Assembly (NCBI RefSeq): GCF_048544455.1
Contig: NC_133531.1
Location: 63,216,099 to 63,280,098 of the forward strand
DNA length: 64,000 bases
Direction: 5' to 3'
Source of the DNA: Silene latifolia
Taxonomy: Eukaryota; Streptophyta; Magnoliopsida; Caryophyllales; Caryophyllaceae
Numbering within the stretch: position 1 is the stretch's first letter; the number at the start of each line of letters is the position of its first letter. The notes beneath the pieces are model-generated. The model did no database searches and was not told the origin of the DNA. It saw only the letters and a list, made by a program, of their open reading frames with translations. The position numbers and the translations under genes were made by a program. Of the stretch, positions 32,836 through 44,929 are shown one piece after another.

Positions 32836-33192
32836 TTCAGTTCCACCCGCGGGGATTCTTCATTTTCCATATTATTCTTAGTCATTCCTTTGTTCAACAT
32901 TGTGGGTGCACTATGAAGGCTCAGATAGCCTAGGAATTTGCTATCCCCACACTAAAGCAAACACTACACATCAAAACACATTAGAATCCTCCCTCACTTT
33001 CTCTCATAATGAAAATCTTGATCAAAGTATATAATTGCAAATCCAAAATTGACAAAAATGTAATATAAAAAGTAAAATACAAGTTAAGAGTTAGAGTATT
33101 TACAAATGGTGGTTTAGGGAGGACTCCACCAAACTCTCATTCTTGGATGAGATGTCAAGGAGGCATAGCCAAGGTGTTGTTGATGTTGCTCA
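32836..33192 (-). other. B spacer between gag-protease frame and dyad cluster; RT, RNase H and integrase missing
   Basis: No pol motif is found between the protease frame and the late ORF, where autonomous Athila elements have several kilobases of RT-RNase H-integrase. Confidence 0.7.
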
Positions 33193-33594
33193 TCACCTTG
33201 TAGAAGTAGTCGAAGGCTTGTTATTGTCATTATAAAGATCTTCAATAGACCTTTGCATATTGTGTTCTTCATGATGGTGACTTGAGTCAAGAAGGTCACC
33301 AAAGCCTTGGTCTAGGGTCATAGCATTTCCAATGTAAGGATTGACTAATCCTTCAAATTCATCATCCCATAGACCGCATACTTCACTAGCTTGCTTCCCA
33401 ATGGTATCATGAGTTGATGGAAACAACTCCTCTTTCTTGTTATCATGGCCAATGAGGCATTCTTCTTCTCTTGTCATGAGTGGTGGTGAGCTATTCAAGC
33501 TCTCATTGTTTAGAAATTTTTCTTGCTCTCCGGATAGAGCATCTTGAAGGTTATCCACTTTGTTCTTCCATATGGGTGGTGATTCTTTACCCAT
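33193..33594 (-). pseudogene. B region after protease, unknown
   Basis: In the same frame as gag-protease, separated from it by one stop (33610-33612). It encodes about 130 acidic, Asn/His-rich residues (MGKESPPIWKNKVDNLQDAL at the start). No domain is recognised. It takes the position where RT should begin. Confidence 0.5.
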
Positions 33595-33609
33595 AGCTTG
33601 TTCTTTGCA

Positions 33610-36060
33610 TTAAGATGCCAACTTCTTCCTATCACTTTCTCGGCTATAATGATCGATCATGAAACATGGATCATGTAGTCGAGGAGCTCTCATTGTCTTG
33701 TCAAGGTTAAAAGTGATTGTCTCATCTCCTACTTTAAGTGTGAGCTCTCCATGTTTTACATTAATCACCGCTCCCGCAGTATGCAAGAAAGGTCTTCCTA
33801 AAATGATAGGAATGTTGGAATCCTCCTCCATATTTGCAATGACAAAGTCTACCGGGATTAAGAACTTGCCAATTCTCACGGGCACATCCTCCCATATCCC
33901 TAGAGGTATCTTTGTTGATCGATCCGCCATTTGAAGAGTAATATTGGTGCATTTGATCTCTCCCATTCCTAGCCTCTTGCACACCGAGTATGACATGACA
34001 CTTACACTTGCTCCAAGGTCACATAATGCTTTGTTGATTGTAGTGTCGCCAATGGTGCATGGAATAGAGAAGCTTCCCAGATCTTTGAGTTTTGGAGGGG
34101 AACTTCCTTGAAGAATAGCACTACTCACTTTAGTGAAAGCGATAGTCTCTAATTTACGGATGGATTTCTTCTTTGTAAGAATGTCTTTCATGTATTTTGC
34201 ATAGGCCAGAACATGATTGATCAATTCCGTGAATAGGATTGAGACTTCTAAGTTCTTCACAATCTCCATGAACTTTCCAAGTTGTTCATCAAACTTAGGC
34301 TTAGCTTGACGACTTGGGAATGGAAGTCTAATCACAATAGGCTCTTTTTCCTTAGCCTTCTCTTCATTTTTCTTCTTTGAAACTTCTTGGATGGTGGGTT
34401 CTTCTTCTTCCTTAGAGTTCTCAACTCTTTGCTTGTCACTAGCCTCCACAATGTCTTCATCAATTGGCTTCTTCGGTCCTTCATACCTTGTACCACTCCT
34501 CAAGTGGATGGCACTAACCGATTCATGTCTTAGGTGATTAATTTGAGGTGGTAATTGCCCCTTTTGTCTTTGAGAGCTAGAAGATGCTAATTGAGACATT
34601 TGGGTTTCCAACATCTTGGTGTGGGCTAGTATGTTGTTGATGGTGATGTCTTTTGCTTGGCTATCTTTTAGCATTTGAGTGAAAAATTTTTGTTGATTCT
34701 TTTGCATTTGGAGGACCGCTTTTTGAACATCAAAACCTTGGTCATTAGTTTGATTGTATGAAGGTTGATTTTGATAACTTTGGCTTTGGTTGTAAAAGGG
34801 TCTTTGAGCTTGGTTTCTCAATGGAGGTGGGGTGTATGTTGGTTGAGGGTTTTGAACATTTTGGCTCTTCTATAAAAGATTGGGATGGAATTTGGTATTC
34901 TCATTGTAATAGTTTGAATAAGGGGTACCATTCTTGTATGCTTGGAAAGCATTCACTTGTTCGCTTTTTCCCCTACATTCACTTTGGTCATGTCCCAAAG
35001 TTCCACAACTCTCACATACTTCACTTAGAATTGAGGATGATGCCACCATAGAATTAACATGTTATTTGGGTGATTTGGAAGCTTCTTCAAGCTTAGCCAT
35101 GGCCTTCTCAAACTTCAAATTGATGGTGTCAATATGAGCACTTAGTTGAGCACCCAATTGTGTGATAGAATCTACCTCATGCTTTCCTCCTCTAGTAGCC
35201 TTTCGAGGTCTACTATATTGCGAATTATGAACCGCCATCTCTTCGATTTTGGCCCATGTTTGATTGTCATCAAGTTCGGTAAACATCCCATTTGATCCCA
35301 TGTTGATGATATTGCGAGAATCTTCATATAGACCATTCCAAAATTGTTGCACAAGGAACCACTCGCTAAGTCCATGGTATGGACAAGAACGACAAGTGTC
35401 CTTAAATCTCTCCCATGCTTCATACAACGATTCCTCATCTCTTTGTTTGAACCCAGTGATTTGGGCTCTCAACATGTTAGTCTTTTCCGGAGGATAGAAT
35501 TTCTTGTAGAAAGCAAGTGCCAACTTCTTCCATGAATCAATACCAAGAGTAGCCTTGTCTAGGCTCTTTAACCATTGTTTTGCGGTACCAATCAAACAAA
35601 AAGGAAGTAATACCCATCTGATTTGGTCTTGAGTAACTCCGGTTTGAGAAATCACATCACAATAGTCACAAAAAGTCTCCATATGTGAATGAGGGTCTTC
35701 ACTAGGCATCCCTCCGAATTGACTTCTCTCAACTAATTGTATGAATGCGGATTTGGCAATGAAATTACCGGTTAGATGTTGTGGTGTAGGAGTACCATTT
35801 GGTAGGTTCTCCTCGGTTGGTACAATATATGATGAAAATTTAGGCATTGTGGGTTGATTTTGTGGTGGGTTTTGTATTGGGTTGTCCTCTCCTTCTCTTG
35901 CAAAAGAGTTGGTAAACTCAATGTTATTTGGTTGAATGTCCACAATATCACCAATACCTACAACTCTTGAAGTACCTCTAGCAACTCTTCTATTGTTTGT
36001 TAAGGTCCTTTCAATTTCAAAATCAATAGGCAATAGATTACCTTGTGATCTCCTAGTCAT
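33610..36060 (-). pseudogene. B Gag-protease (Athila-like), two in-frame stops
   Basis: One minus-strand frame starts at MTRRSQGNLLPIDFEIERT (36060). It contains the Retrotrans_gag capsid domain (FETF-like HMETFCDYCDVI, then LPFCLIGTAKQWL, FPPEKT-type FYPPEKTN, ESLYEAWERFKD, CPYHGLSEWFLVQQFWNGL), a zinc knuckle CESCGTLGHDQSEC (about 35000-34960), and an aspartic protease with the Athila-type active site CDLGASVSVM and a later IILGRPFL. Stops interrupt it at 35062-35064 and 34870-34872. It ends at 33610 with no RT. It would supply Gag and protease only, even if repaired. Confidence 0.85.
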
Positions 36061-36176
36061 GCAAAATATCAAACAACTCGAAAACAATTAGAATAACCTT
36101 AAGGAGTTTTACTTCCCCAAGGTAAAGAAAGACACAACTAAAAACAATTAATGAAAATCAAATCAAGTTAACACCG

Positions 36177-36194
36177 TCCCCGGCAATGACGCCA
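36177..36194 (-). other. B primer-binding site (tRNA-Asp type)
   Basis: On the minus strand TGGCGTCATTGCCGGGGA, two bases different from the tRNA-Asp complement seen intact in F. tRNA-Asp priming is characteristic of Athila. Confidence 0.8.
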
Positions 36195-37292
36195 TTTTTG
36201 GTTCGGTTTCAAACTCGTCGTCAAAAGCTACCAACCAAAACAATATTTATAACTTTACAAACTACTCTTAGTAAAGAGGCAAGTAAAGGTCGGATCCCAA
36301 TGGACGGGTATTGATGTAGGATTTTCAATTGTAAATGGTCGTGTCTTAGGGTGTCACAATTTGGGGTTGAGGTAGGAGATCAACTAAAACTAATCAACAA
36401 TAAGAACAAAGCAAGATAAATTAAATGAGATGTAAACAATTGATTAAAAGCACTAGGGTGTCATGAGTTCATAAGGGATTCATGGGAGTTGATCATATAA
36501 ACATGTTCTCAATTATAAGCAAGCACTTATTGTTGTGATGGGATTGAGTTGGTGTATAAGCTTATAATCCCTAGGAAGGTTTGGGTCCCGGAGCCGAATT
36601 GATTAGATTGTACAACACCTACAAGTCGACTTAATCCTTCCTATTCAACTATATGCATGGTCTAATGAGGCTCGAGTTGGTGTATAAGCTTACAAGCCTC
36701 ATTGAAAGATAGGCGATGGATAAAAAAAAATGCAAGGATTCATAGGCTCGCATTTCATCAAACATAACATGTGCATAAGTTAAAATCACAACAAGCAAGC
36801 AAATAAATTATGAAAACATATTAGATTAAGCATGAATCATTCCCCATGTTGGTTTCCCCTAATTCCCCACTAACCCTAGCTAAGAAAACTACTCACTCAT
36901 TATCAAGTTTAGGATGCTAACAAGATTGTCAATCAAACTAACAAGGCTAAACATGATGAACAAATGAAAGTGATTAACAATAACTAAAATAAAGGTAAAG
37001 AGAATTATACCTATGGAGATTCCAAAATAATAATGCAAAGAGTAATAGAAGTACTTGATGATTGATGGAAGGTTGTCAATCTCCCAATAAACCCAAATGA
37101 TCTTCTAATTACCCAAAATAAATGATGAACAATAGAGAAATTAAGAGAAGATTAAGATATGATTAATATTGATAAATTGTATTACAACTAATTTAAGACT
37201 AATTTGAGAGAATTACAAAGTGATTAAGAATTTATTAAGAGAATATTAAGAGATGGTTTTGGAAGCATGCTAATCTAGGTAGTACAATGTGG

Positions 37293-37300
37293 TATTTATA
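37293..37300 (-). promoter_or_regulatory. TATA-like box in B LTR
   Basis: TATAAATA on the minus strand, about 120 bp downstream of the dyad cluster in element orientation. Confidence 0.55.
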
Positions 37301-37422
37301 CTAAAGATTAGTTACAAAAATTAGAGTTACTAAGGGCTTAAATGACTATTAAGACCCTAAGAAAAGTTGAGAAAATGCTCCTATCGAAGGAAATGAGCAT
37401 ATCGTCATGCTAGTCCTGCCAC

Positions 37423-37585
37423 AATCCGTGCGTCTTGAGTGGCACTTTGGCTCTCGACTTGCGATCCGAGCGGATTGCACGGAAGACGCTCGGATTCTTT
37501 GGGCCGTAAGACGTTCGTCTTGGCTAGAAGACGCCCGGATGTTGAGGATGGGAGACACCCGGATCGTGCCTGATCCGCTTGGATT
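37423..37585 (-). repeat. Dyad cluster in B LTR (about 7 sites)
   Basis: Sites include AATCCGTGCGTCTT, GATCCGAGCGGATT, AAGACGCTCGGATT, AAGACGTTCGTCTT and AAGACGCCCGGATG. They use the same half-sites as the cluster in front of the late ORF and lie upstream of the LTR TATA-like box. Confidence 0.85.
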
Positions 37586-37927
37586 GCTAGGCAGTCAGCT
37601 ACTCTTCTTTTCTTCCTTCACAATCTGCAAGGATCATTTCGGGGATGCAAGGATCCTTTCATCATTATCCAATTTAATTTATTATCTACTTAGGCCTTCT
37701 AGTGTTGGTATTCTCTTTGATGCTTGGTCATTAGATGCGATCAATTTAGCTCCATTTCGCTATGCAAATGCAAGGCTAGCACTCCTTTCCTACCAAGGGG
37801 ACAAATCCTCAAAGAATATGCAAAATGGAAAACTAAAGATAGTAAATGACCCAATTATGTGTGCTATAAAGCATGGGAACGAGGTTAATTCGGGGACTAA
37901 ATGTGCTCAAATATGAGTCACATCACC

Positions 37928-39052
37928 CGGGTTCTTTTCAAAAGGCTAGTTTGATTCGTCCCTCATCATGGCTTCCATATTTGGTTTCTTTGCAACCAGT
38001 TTTACAATAGGTTGTATGACGATCAAAGAGCTTTGCTTGATTTCGCTACCAATGGGAGATTCCAGGATAATAATAATGACGGTAATGCTTGGAAGTTGAT
38101 TGATTAGATAACTACTCACACTGTTGAGTATGGTAACCCCAGAGGTAGCAAGAGAGGAAGTGGTTCAGACAATGTTATTGCGGCATAGCTGGAGGCCTTA
38201 ACGACTCAAATAGTTGAATTAAAGACATCTCAGTCTTTGGGTAATAAGCAATAAACGGTTCATATGATTAATCAAGAAGTGTCATGCGAGAGATGTGGGA
38301 TAGATGGTCACACTGCGGCCAAGTGTATGAGTACCATCAAACAAGTCCATGATGTCCAGTCTTTCAAGCAAGGTACTGCTTATTCTAACTTATTCCATGA
38401 AAGAAGTCAGAATATATTTGCTCAAGCCCCATAGCAGAATGCCTATATCATTCCTCAAAATCGTGGTAATCAACCACAAGGAAATTTTGTTAGGCAAAAT
38501 CAAGGAGGTTTTCAACAGATGCAACCTCCTCCTTAAGCTCCAAGTAATGACATGGCAGATATGAAGGCTCTATTACAACAAAGTTTGATGATTCAAAAGC
38601 AAACAACTCAGATTTATGAACTAATAGCTCATAACAAGATGTTGGATACTCAAGTTGCTCAAATGGCAGCTCAAAATCCTTCAAAACAGTCCAAAAATCT
38701 TCCTCCTCAAGGTAAACAAGCACATGAACAAGTTAATAGTATTTCTTTGAGGAGCGGTACCACTTATCAAAGTCCAGATGTACCCATTGTTGAAGATGAG
38801 GTTCCTTACATGCATCTTAAGGGATTGGGTAATCTTGAGCTAAGTGATGATGAGAATGAATTAAGCAAGGATCAAACACGGGATAAGCAAAAAGACGAAA
38901 AAAAGGAGGAAAGACGTGACTACTCGATCGAGCCCCAACCTGATAGATTGAGGAACCACAGTACCCGATCGAGTACAACACGGGCTCGATCGAGGACACC
39001 TCCCAGAATTAAATTTTTCGCGTGTTTCAGCTACGACATTGGAAGAAAATAG
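37928..39052 (+). pseudogene. E Gag fragment (Athila/Tat-type), copy 1
   Basis: The plus-strand frame enters in the middle of the capsid domain (PHHGFHIWFLCNQFYNRL), so the N terminus is missing where the B LTR abuts. It continues through a zinc knuckle CERCGIDGHTAAKC (38285-38326) and the linker typical of Athila gag (QVAQMAAQ..., SISLRSGTTY). Six stops interrupt it: TGA 37952, TAG 38105, TAG 38186, TAA 38252, TAG 38432 and TAA 38534. Each could have arisen by C-to-T change of CGA, CAG or CAA. No protease active site follows. Confidence 0.8.
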
Positions 39053-39131
39053 GATCCTCGATCGAGTGTGTAATATTACGGTTTTCTATGTCTATGGGTA
39101 CTCTATCGAGCGGGGCTTACTCTGTCGAGTA
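38921..39131. repeat. Cluster of CTCGATCGAG-type dyads in E
   Basis: CTCGATCGAG occurs three times, with variants CCCGATCGAG, CTCTATCGAG and CTCTGTCGAG, at the end of the gag fragment and just before the LTR. The second copy of E has the same cluster at 62129-62339. Confidence 0.85.
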
Positions 39132-39173
39132 AGTAAGTTGTTTTAAGAAACAATGTTCTGTCTGATGGGTACT

Positions 39174-39771
39174 TGTAGATACCCATATCTGTCGATATTG
39201 GAATTTATAGAAAACCCGACAAGCACCCGATGATGATAGGACACATGTATTTATTAGTTGTCATTGTCATTATTTGGGTTCGTTTTACGATGTGGAATGA
39301 GTGTTGTCGACGGAGTATTTTATTAATTTAAATGATATTTAAATTAAAGCTTTTTAAGTGAATTCATTTTATTGTTTTAATTTGAATTTATTTCCTTGAA
39401 TTTATTTTATTGAAAATAAAATATATTTTTTGATTTGAAAAATCATTCATTTTAAATGTGCTATTTGATTTGAAAAAAATCGAATTTGAAAATTTAAAAC
39501 TCGTTTCAACCACGCGTTTTGGAGCTCGATTATAGCTCGGTTTTTGAGCCCGTTTTCTTTACGAGTTGGCACGAATCTCGAGTACGCTAACCAACCTAGG
39601 CCTCTACCCATTCAACCCCAGGTCGAACCCCCATATCCACACCCAAATCTCGTCCTAAACACTCCCCAACACAGCCCAATTCCTTCCTTTACCCGTGTTT
39701 GTATAGCCCATCGAAAGCCCTTCTAAACCGACTCAAACTTGGTCCAAACCCGCAACCCATCACCACCAACC
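39174..39771 (+). repeat. E LTR, 5' part, cut by C3
   Basis: Starts TGTAGATACCCATATC and matches 62382 onward. It ends at 39771, where the LTR of C3 begins. Confidence 0.7.
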
Positions 39772-40752
39772 TGTTGGGGCTGGTGTCCTCTACAGTTAGT
39801 GCAATAACATTTAAATCTCTAAAAGGATCAAAGGGTATACTTTTGTATTATTATCAGTTGGTCCACGTTTATCAATAACGGTTGGCTTGATAGATAAGTT
39901 TGACGTTATTGTCATACTGATGGCGGTGATCAACTGGTCCCTAAAAGTCACACCTATAGGATACGTTTGAGAGATGTGACGGTATGAAAATACAGTCATG
40001 TTGATGCCTAAGTTGACTAAGCAGTTAGTCGGAGTTATTGACTAATAATTAGTCAAACGCGATGCTGAGATAATTATTTAATACGGATTAAATAATAATG
40101 GCTAAGACGAATTAAGCGGTTAATTCGTAAATTGAATATAAACGATTATATTTAATTGATGTATATTGAATTAATTATACAATACTGTCTTTGTCGGACA
40201 TGTACTAATATGTCGACTAATCCTTGTTACTAGTCGATGTTTTAATAACCGATAACCGATGACGATTTATAATAAAACCCGTCATATACATTTTAGCATT
40301 TTGAGTCGGATCACGAGTTAAAAAATAAGGAGGAAGTGAAAACCCACTCCCTCCCCTTTGGCTCACGGTTTGGACGATCAAAACAAAAGGAGAAGCTCTC
40401 TCTCCTTTTGCCCGAACTCATTCATTTGAAAGAAAATTAGGTTTTTGAGAGCATTCTTCTCTGAAAAACCTAGATCTCACATCTAGCAAAATTCACACAA
40501 AACTCTCTCAATATTGCAAGGCAATTAGAGAGTACATTCTAGCATAAGGGGTATAGTCTCAGACGGTCTTGGGTGCAACGATTAGGAGGAAATCTACTTT
40601 GATTTCTGTTCTTAGGCCGAATTTCAAAGGACCCGAGGTTGATTCTTGTTCTTTATCGTTTCTCTATTGTTTTCGTTTATGACCATAAATCGCATGTTAT
40701 ATTTACGTTATAGTCCTAAAATTTAAGGGTTTTATACGGATATTACCCCTCA
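39772..40752 (+). repeat. C3 5' LTR
   Basis: A 981-bp LTR, nearly identical to 47368-48347. Confidence 0.9.
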
Positions 40753-40754
40753 AG

Positions 40755-40766
40755 TGGTATCAGAGC
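40755..40766 (+). other. C3 primer-binding site
   Basis: TGGTATCAGAGC right after the 5' LTR; tRNA-iMet type. It is repeated after the 3' LTR at about 48350-48361. Confidence 0.85.
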
Positions 40767-42486
40767 GAGGCCACGTAAATTTTTCTTTGTGATTTTCATT
40801 AAACGAATTGAATCGATAATTTTTTTGCATAAAAAAAAAAAAAAAACGTGCGGCTGTTTTTTGTCTCGGCAGATTTTTTTTGTTTTGCACGGCCTGTTTT
40901 TTTTTTGTGCCTTGGAAACCGTGCCTTTTGGCTTTTGTCTGATCAGACGATGTTTTGTTTTCAATTTGTTCTTTACATATTGTTATTTTAAACGATAATT
41001 ATTGCAATATGTTAAAGTTATATCAATTGTAGTTTCAATTCTATACGGATTAGGTTAAATTGCAATTGGTTTTATCAAATCGTTTTTGATGATTGTTGAT
41101 GCTCACGTTTTTTTTGAGCTGCTGGAAATTTTTTTTTTGCTGCACTGTTCACTGTTCAGCCGTGAAGAACAAAAAAAAAAATTTTTTTTTTCGTGTTTTT
41201 ATTTTTTTTTTCCGGCCATAATGTGCATAATACGGATTTTGTGCAGTCGCTTGATAGTGAAACGGTTCACTCACGTACCATTTAGTTATTTTAAGCGATT
41301 TAAAGTAACGGATTATCATGGATTAAAATTAAGTTGATTAAAGCGGTTTTGTCACATAATTTTAATCATTAAAGGTGGTTTGGATAAATTTAACATAATT
41401 ACGGAATTATGTCACGAATAAATTTTATTTTAGTTGATGCATTTTATTTATCGTTATTTTGAATGCCTTGAATGTTTTTAATTACGTATTTAATTTTTAC
41501 AAACGGTTGTAACTTAGTGTGGCCTTAGTAGAACGTGTTACCGTAATGATGGAACACGGTCTTGGTTGTATTTTGAGATCTCGCATCTCCATTTGATTTT
41601 TCCTTGTAATTATAGTTTTAATTTAGAATGTAAATAGGTTTATTTTTGTAAATTTTAATTGTAATTTTGAAAAGACCAAGTATGGAGATCGGATGCTCAC
41701 TCCCGCTGCATGGACAAAGATGGAACATCAAGACAAGCTTCTCGGGTCCAACGGTGGATTCCAAAGTTGTATTTTCTTCTTTTTACTAGGATAGGCCACA
41801 CTAGGAATTTTTATTTACGTTTTGCATTCTTTTATTTATTTTATCGTAACGATAGATTGCATCATATTCCGCCTAAAACCAATTCGCCTAATAATTGCAT
41901 GAAAACTGACTCATATAGAGGTCACGCGTTAGTTTTCTTTGATATACAGATATCACACGTTTTTCCATAAGCCATCACCTAAATTAATTCATTCACGCAA
42001 TGCTAGTTTTTTCGTTCACTTAAAATGAATTAAAACTAAGTTGATGGGATCTTCCTCGTATAACCAAAAATTGAGAATAGTCTTTATAGGTCAAACTCCA
42101 ATGAATCCCTTCTTCGTCGGTAGGCATAATATGACCCCTTCTACGTCGGGTAAGTTGGAACTGATTGACCTATTTTATCTCAACACTATGGTCACTCGTA
42201 CGATCCTGTGATTATGGTGGACTATAGATAGGATTTACGAAAATCTATCGACCAAGAGTTCTAACGATAGAACTAGCTAAACAGTTGGCTTATCAATTTA
42301 CGGAAATTGAGTCTTGGGATCACTTGTATTATTCTTGAGGGAGATCAATTATGCAAGTGCAATGAGTCTACACGTTAAAATGAATTTTAAATAGACTTAA
42401 ATCACCTCGATGAGTTGCTTTTTTCGTTTTGTTTTTTCCTTTCTTTTTCAGTGTAGATCACAATCACTTAAACTGCTAATAACAAA
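40767..42486 (+). other. C3 untranslated leader
   Basis: About 1.7 kb, with long A and T runs (40829-40845, 41171-41211). No gene. It carries a perfect 7-bp stem-loop AGTTCTA-ACGA-TAGAACT at 42257-42274, in the same context as in C1. Confidence 0.65.
42257..42274 (+). promoter_or_regulatory. Conserved stem-loop in C3 leader
   Basis: AGTTCTA-ACGA-TAGAACT follows AAATCTATCGACCAAG, as in C1. It lies about 210 bp upstream of the gag start; C1 has about 240 bp. Confidence 0.5.
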
Positions 42487-43725
42487 ATGGCTGGCTGTGC
42501 CGACGACCCAATGCCAAGTGCCACATTGGACCGTGAGTCCTGGCTTCGGATCTTCATGAATCAGATGAATCAGTCTACTCGACTGAAGAATGATGGATCA
42601 AACTTCGCGGATCGGGAGGCGGCATTACGGAATCCGCCGCTGGCGACGGAAGCTCAAATATCCGACGAGCCCATCCCGTCAAACCCAGGCCCCACGGTGG
42701 AGCTAACGAGATCGCCAAGTATAACGATTTCGTCATGGAAGTGGGTGCGATTAAAAACGTACTCATTTTTGCAATGGAATCCAATTTGCAGAAACGCTTC
42801 ATAGCCCAAGGTGCAAACAAGATTTTCACCACGCTCACTAAGGAATTCTCGAAAGCACCGAGTATCGTGACCTATGAGCATACCACTCGCTTCTTTGATG
42901 CGAGACTCCAGAAGGGCCAACCGGTTAGCCCACACATTCTCGGCATGATTGAGAATGTCGAGAGACTGGAGGCGCTTGATTGTAAAATCGGCGAGAACAT
43001 CGTGATTGACCGCATGCTTCATTCACTCCACGATGGTTTTGCGCTCTTTAGAGCGAATTACTATATGAATGATTTGAAGAAAAGTCCTCATGAACTACAC
43101 TCCCTACTCGTATGCACCGAGAAGGATATGAAGTTTAGTGGGAGCTTGAAACAGGATGTTCTCGTTGTGTCAAACAAGGGCAAGGGTAAGGGCAAAGCTC
43201 GAGCGAGACCTAGCGGTAGGTAAACCGCAGTTTAAGAAGTCGGGATCAGGTAAGAGTGGGCCTGGTGAGTCAAGCAACTCATCAGGCGCGACAAAGAGCA
43301 AGACCGAAAACATGGAATGCCATCACTGCCACAAGACTGGGCATTGGAGGCGGACATGTCCTGTTTACCATGAGGACATAAAAGCAGGTCGCGTTAAACC
43401 TGTTGGTATGTCTTCTTCCTCTTCTACTTTTATTCATATGATTGAGATTAACCATGCAAGTTACGGAACTTGGGTACTAGATACTGGTTGTGGTTCTCAT
43501 CTGTGTAATCATGTGCAGGGGCTCCGAAACATCGAACCCCTCGTAAAGGGTGAGGTGGACCTGCGTGTCGGGAATGGAGCACGAGTGGCTGCCGTCTCGA
43601 GGGGAACATACGTGATCCAGCTTCCTAGCGGATTTGAGTTATTTTTATATAACTGCTATTATGTACCCAGTCTTTCTAAAAACATTATTTCGCCGCACTT
43701 GACAAACTTGGTTTTTCATTTGTAA
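42487..43725 (+). pseudogene. C3 Gag and protease, frameshifted
   Basis: ATG 42487 opens Gag (SWLRIFMNQMNQ, LKNDGSNFAD), the frame shifts before 42735 and again near 43200. The capsid region (NLQKRFIAQGANKIFTTL, IVIDRMLHSL), the zinc knuckle CHHCHKTGHWRRTC and the protease active site WVLDTGCGSHLC are all present. The protease Asp is intact, unlike in C2. The order and motifs match the Angela/BARE/TAR group. Confidence 0.85.
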
Positions 43726-43760
43726 TAGAGAATAATACTTGCATTTTCTCATTACACGAT

Positions 43761-44750
43761 ATGATTTATGGCAAAGCAGTCTCCATGAATGGAATTTATG
43801 TTTTAGATCAGACCACCGAAATATTACACGTAATGAATAAGAAGTTAAAGGTTGGTGACAAAGATCAAACGTATCTATGGCACTGCCGTATGGGACACAT
43901 TAATGAGAAACGCGTAAAACAGCTCATAAAGAATGGAGCTATCTCGGCCTTTGATTTTCAATCATTTGGCACGTGTGAATCATGTCTCATTGGTAAGATG
44001 ACTCGATATTCCTTCAAAGGTGTTGGAATGCGCGCTGCTGACCTATTAGGACTCATACATACGGATGTGTGTGGACCTATGTCAATCACCGCACGAGAAG
44101 GCTATAGGTATTTCATCACTTTCACGGATGATTTAAGTAGATATGGCTATGTCTACTTAATGAAGCACAAAAGTGAATCCTTTGAGAAATTCAAGGAATA
44201 CCGAGAATCGGGTACAGAACCTCTGCGGGTAGAAAGATTAAAACACTGCGCTCGGACCGTGGTGGCGAGTATCTTTCTCACGAGTTTGATCAACACCTCA
44301 AAGACTGTGGGATTGCCTTGCGATTAACTCCACCGGAACACCTCGGTTGAATGGTGTGTCGAACGGAGAAATCGAACACTACTAGATATGGTTCGATCCA
44401 TGATGAGTCACACCGTGTTGCCTGACTCATTGTGGGGTTATGCTCTTCTGTCAGCTGCTCTAATACTTAACCGAAGTCCGTCTAAAGCTGTTGACAAGAC
44501 TCCATATGAACTATGGAAGGGAACGGTCCCTAAATTGTCCTTTATACGGGTTTGGGGCTGCGAGGCTTATGTCAAGTGGAGACACGAGGATAAGCTCGGC
44601 CCGCGATCGGTCAAGACATACTTTATAGGTTATCCTAAAGGAACGCTTGGTCATTACTTTTATTCGCCAACCGAACAACGTGTATTTGTTGCGGCAAGTG
44701 CGACATTCTTAGAGAAGGAATTTCTCGAGAATGTAAAGAGTAATAGAACC
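43761..44750 (+). pseudogene. C3 integrase, frameshifted
   Basis: Includes the HHCC region (LWHCRMGHINEKR, CESCLIGKM), first catalytic Asp (LIHTDVCGP), second Asp in another frame (SDRGGEYLS near 44250), and the downstream MVRSMMSHTVLPDSLWGYAL and FIGYPKGTLGHYFY. Single bases are missing near 44334 (PPGTP) and near 44363, where the NGVSER motif loses the frame at the catalytic Glu codon. Confidence 0.85.
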
Positions 44751-44929
44751 TTCGAACTGTCGGAGATTCCAGAACCAAATACCGAGCAACCATTGGAGGA
44801 ACCAATTCCTTCAATCCCGGCTGCGGTTAATATTCCTGAGGAACCTAGGAGGTCGGGAAGAGTCTCTATTCCTCCGAACAGATACATTGGTATGGTCGAG
44901 GAACATGATATAGATGACATTCTACTCTT

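Larger units (their letters stand above)
36199..37925 (-). repeat. B 5' LTR
   Basis: A 1727-bp LTR on the minus strand starting TGATGTGACTCATATTTG, similar to the F LTR start TGATGTGAACATTATTTG, and ending ...GAACCA beside the primer site. It includes a TATA-like box (37293-37300) and a dyad cluster (37423-37585). The second copy lies at 50104-50511 plus 59815-61134. The 3' LTR of B is not in the window. Confidence 0.85.

Noticed and set aside
40743-40998. Small ORFs in the C3 leader on both strands
   Set aside because: They arise from A and T runs in an untranslated leader and are copied after the 3' LTR.
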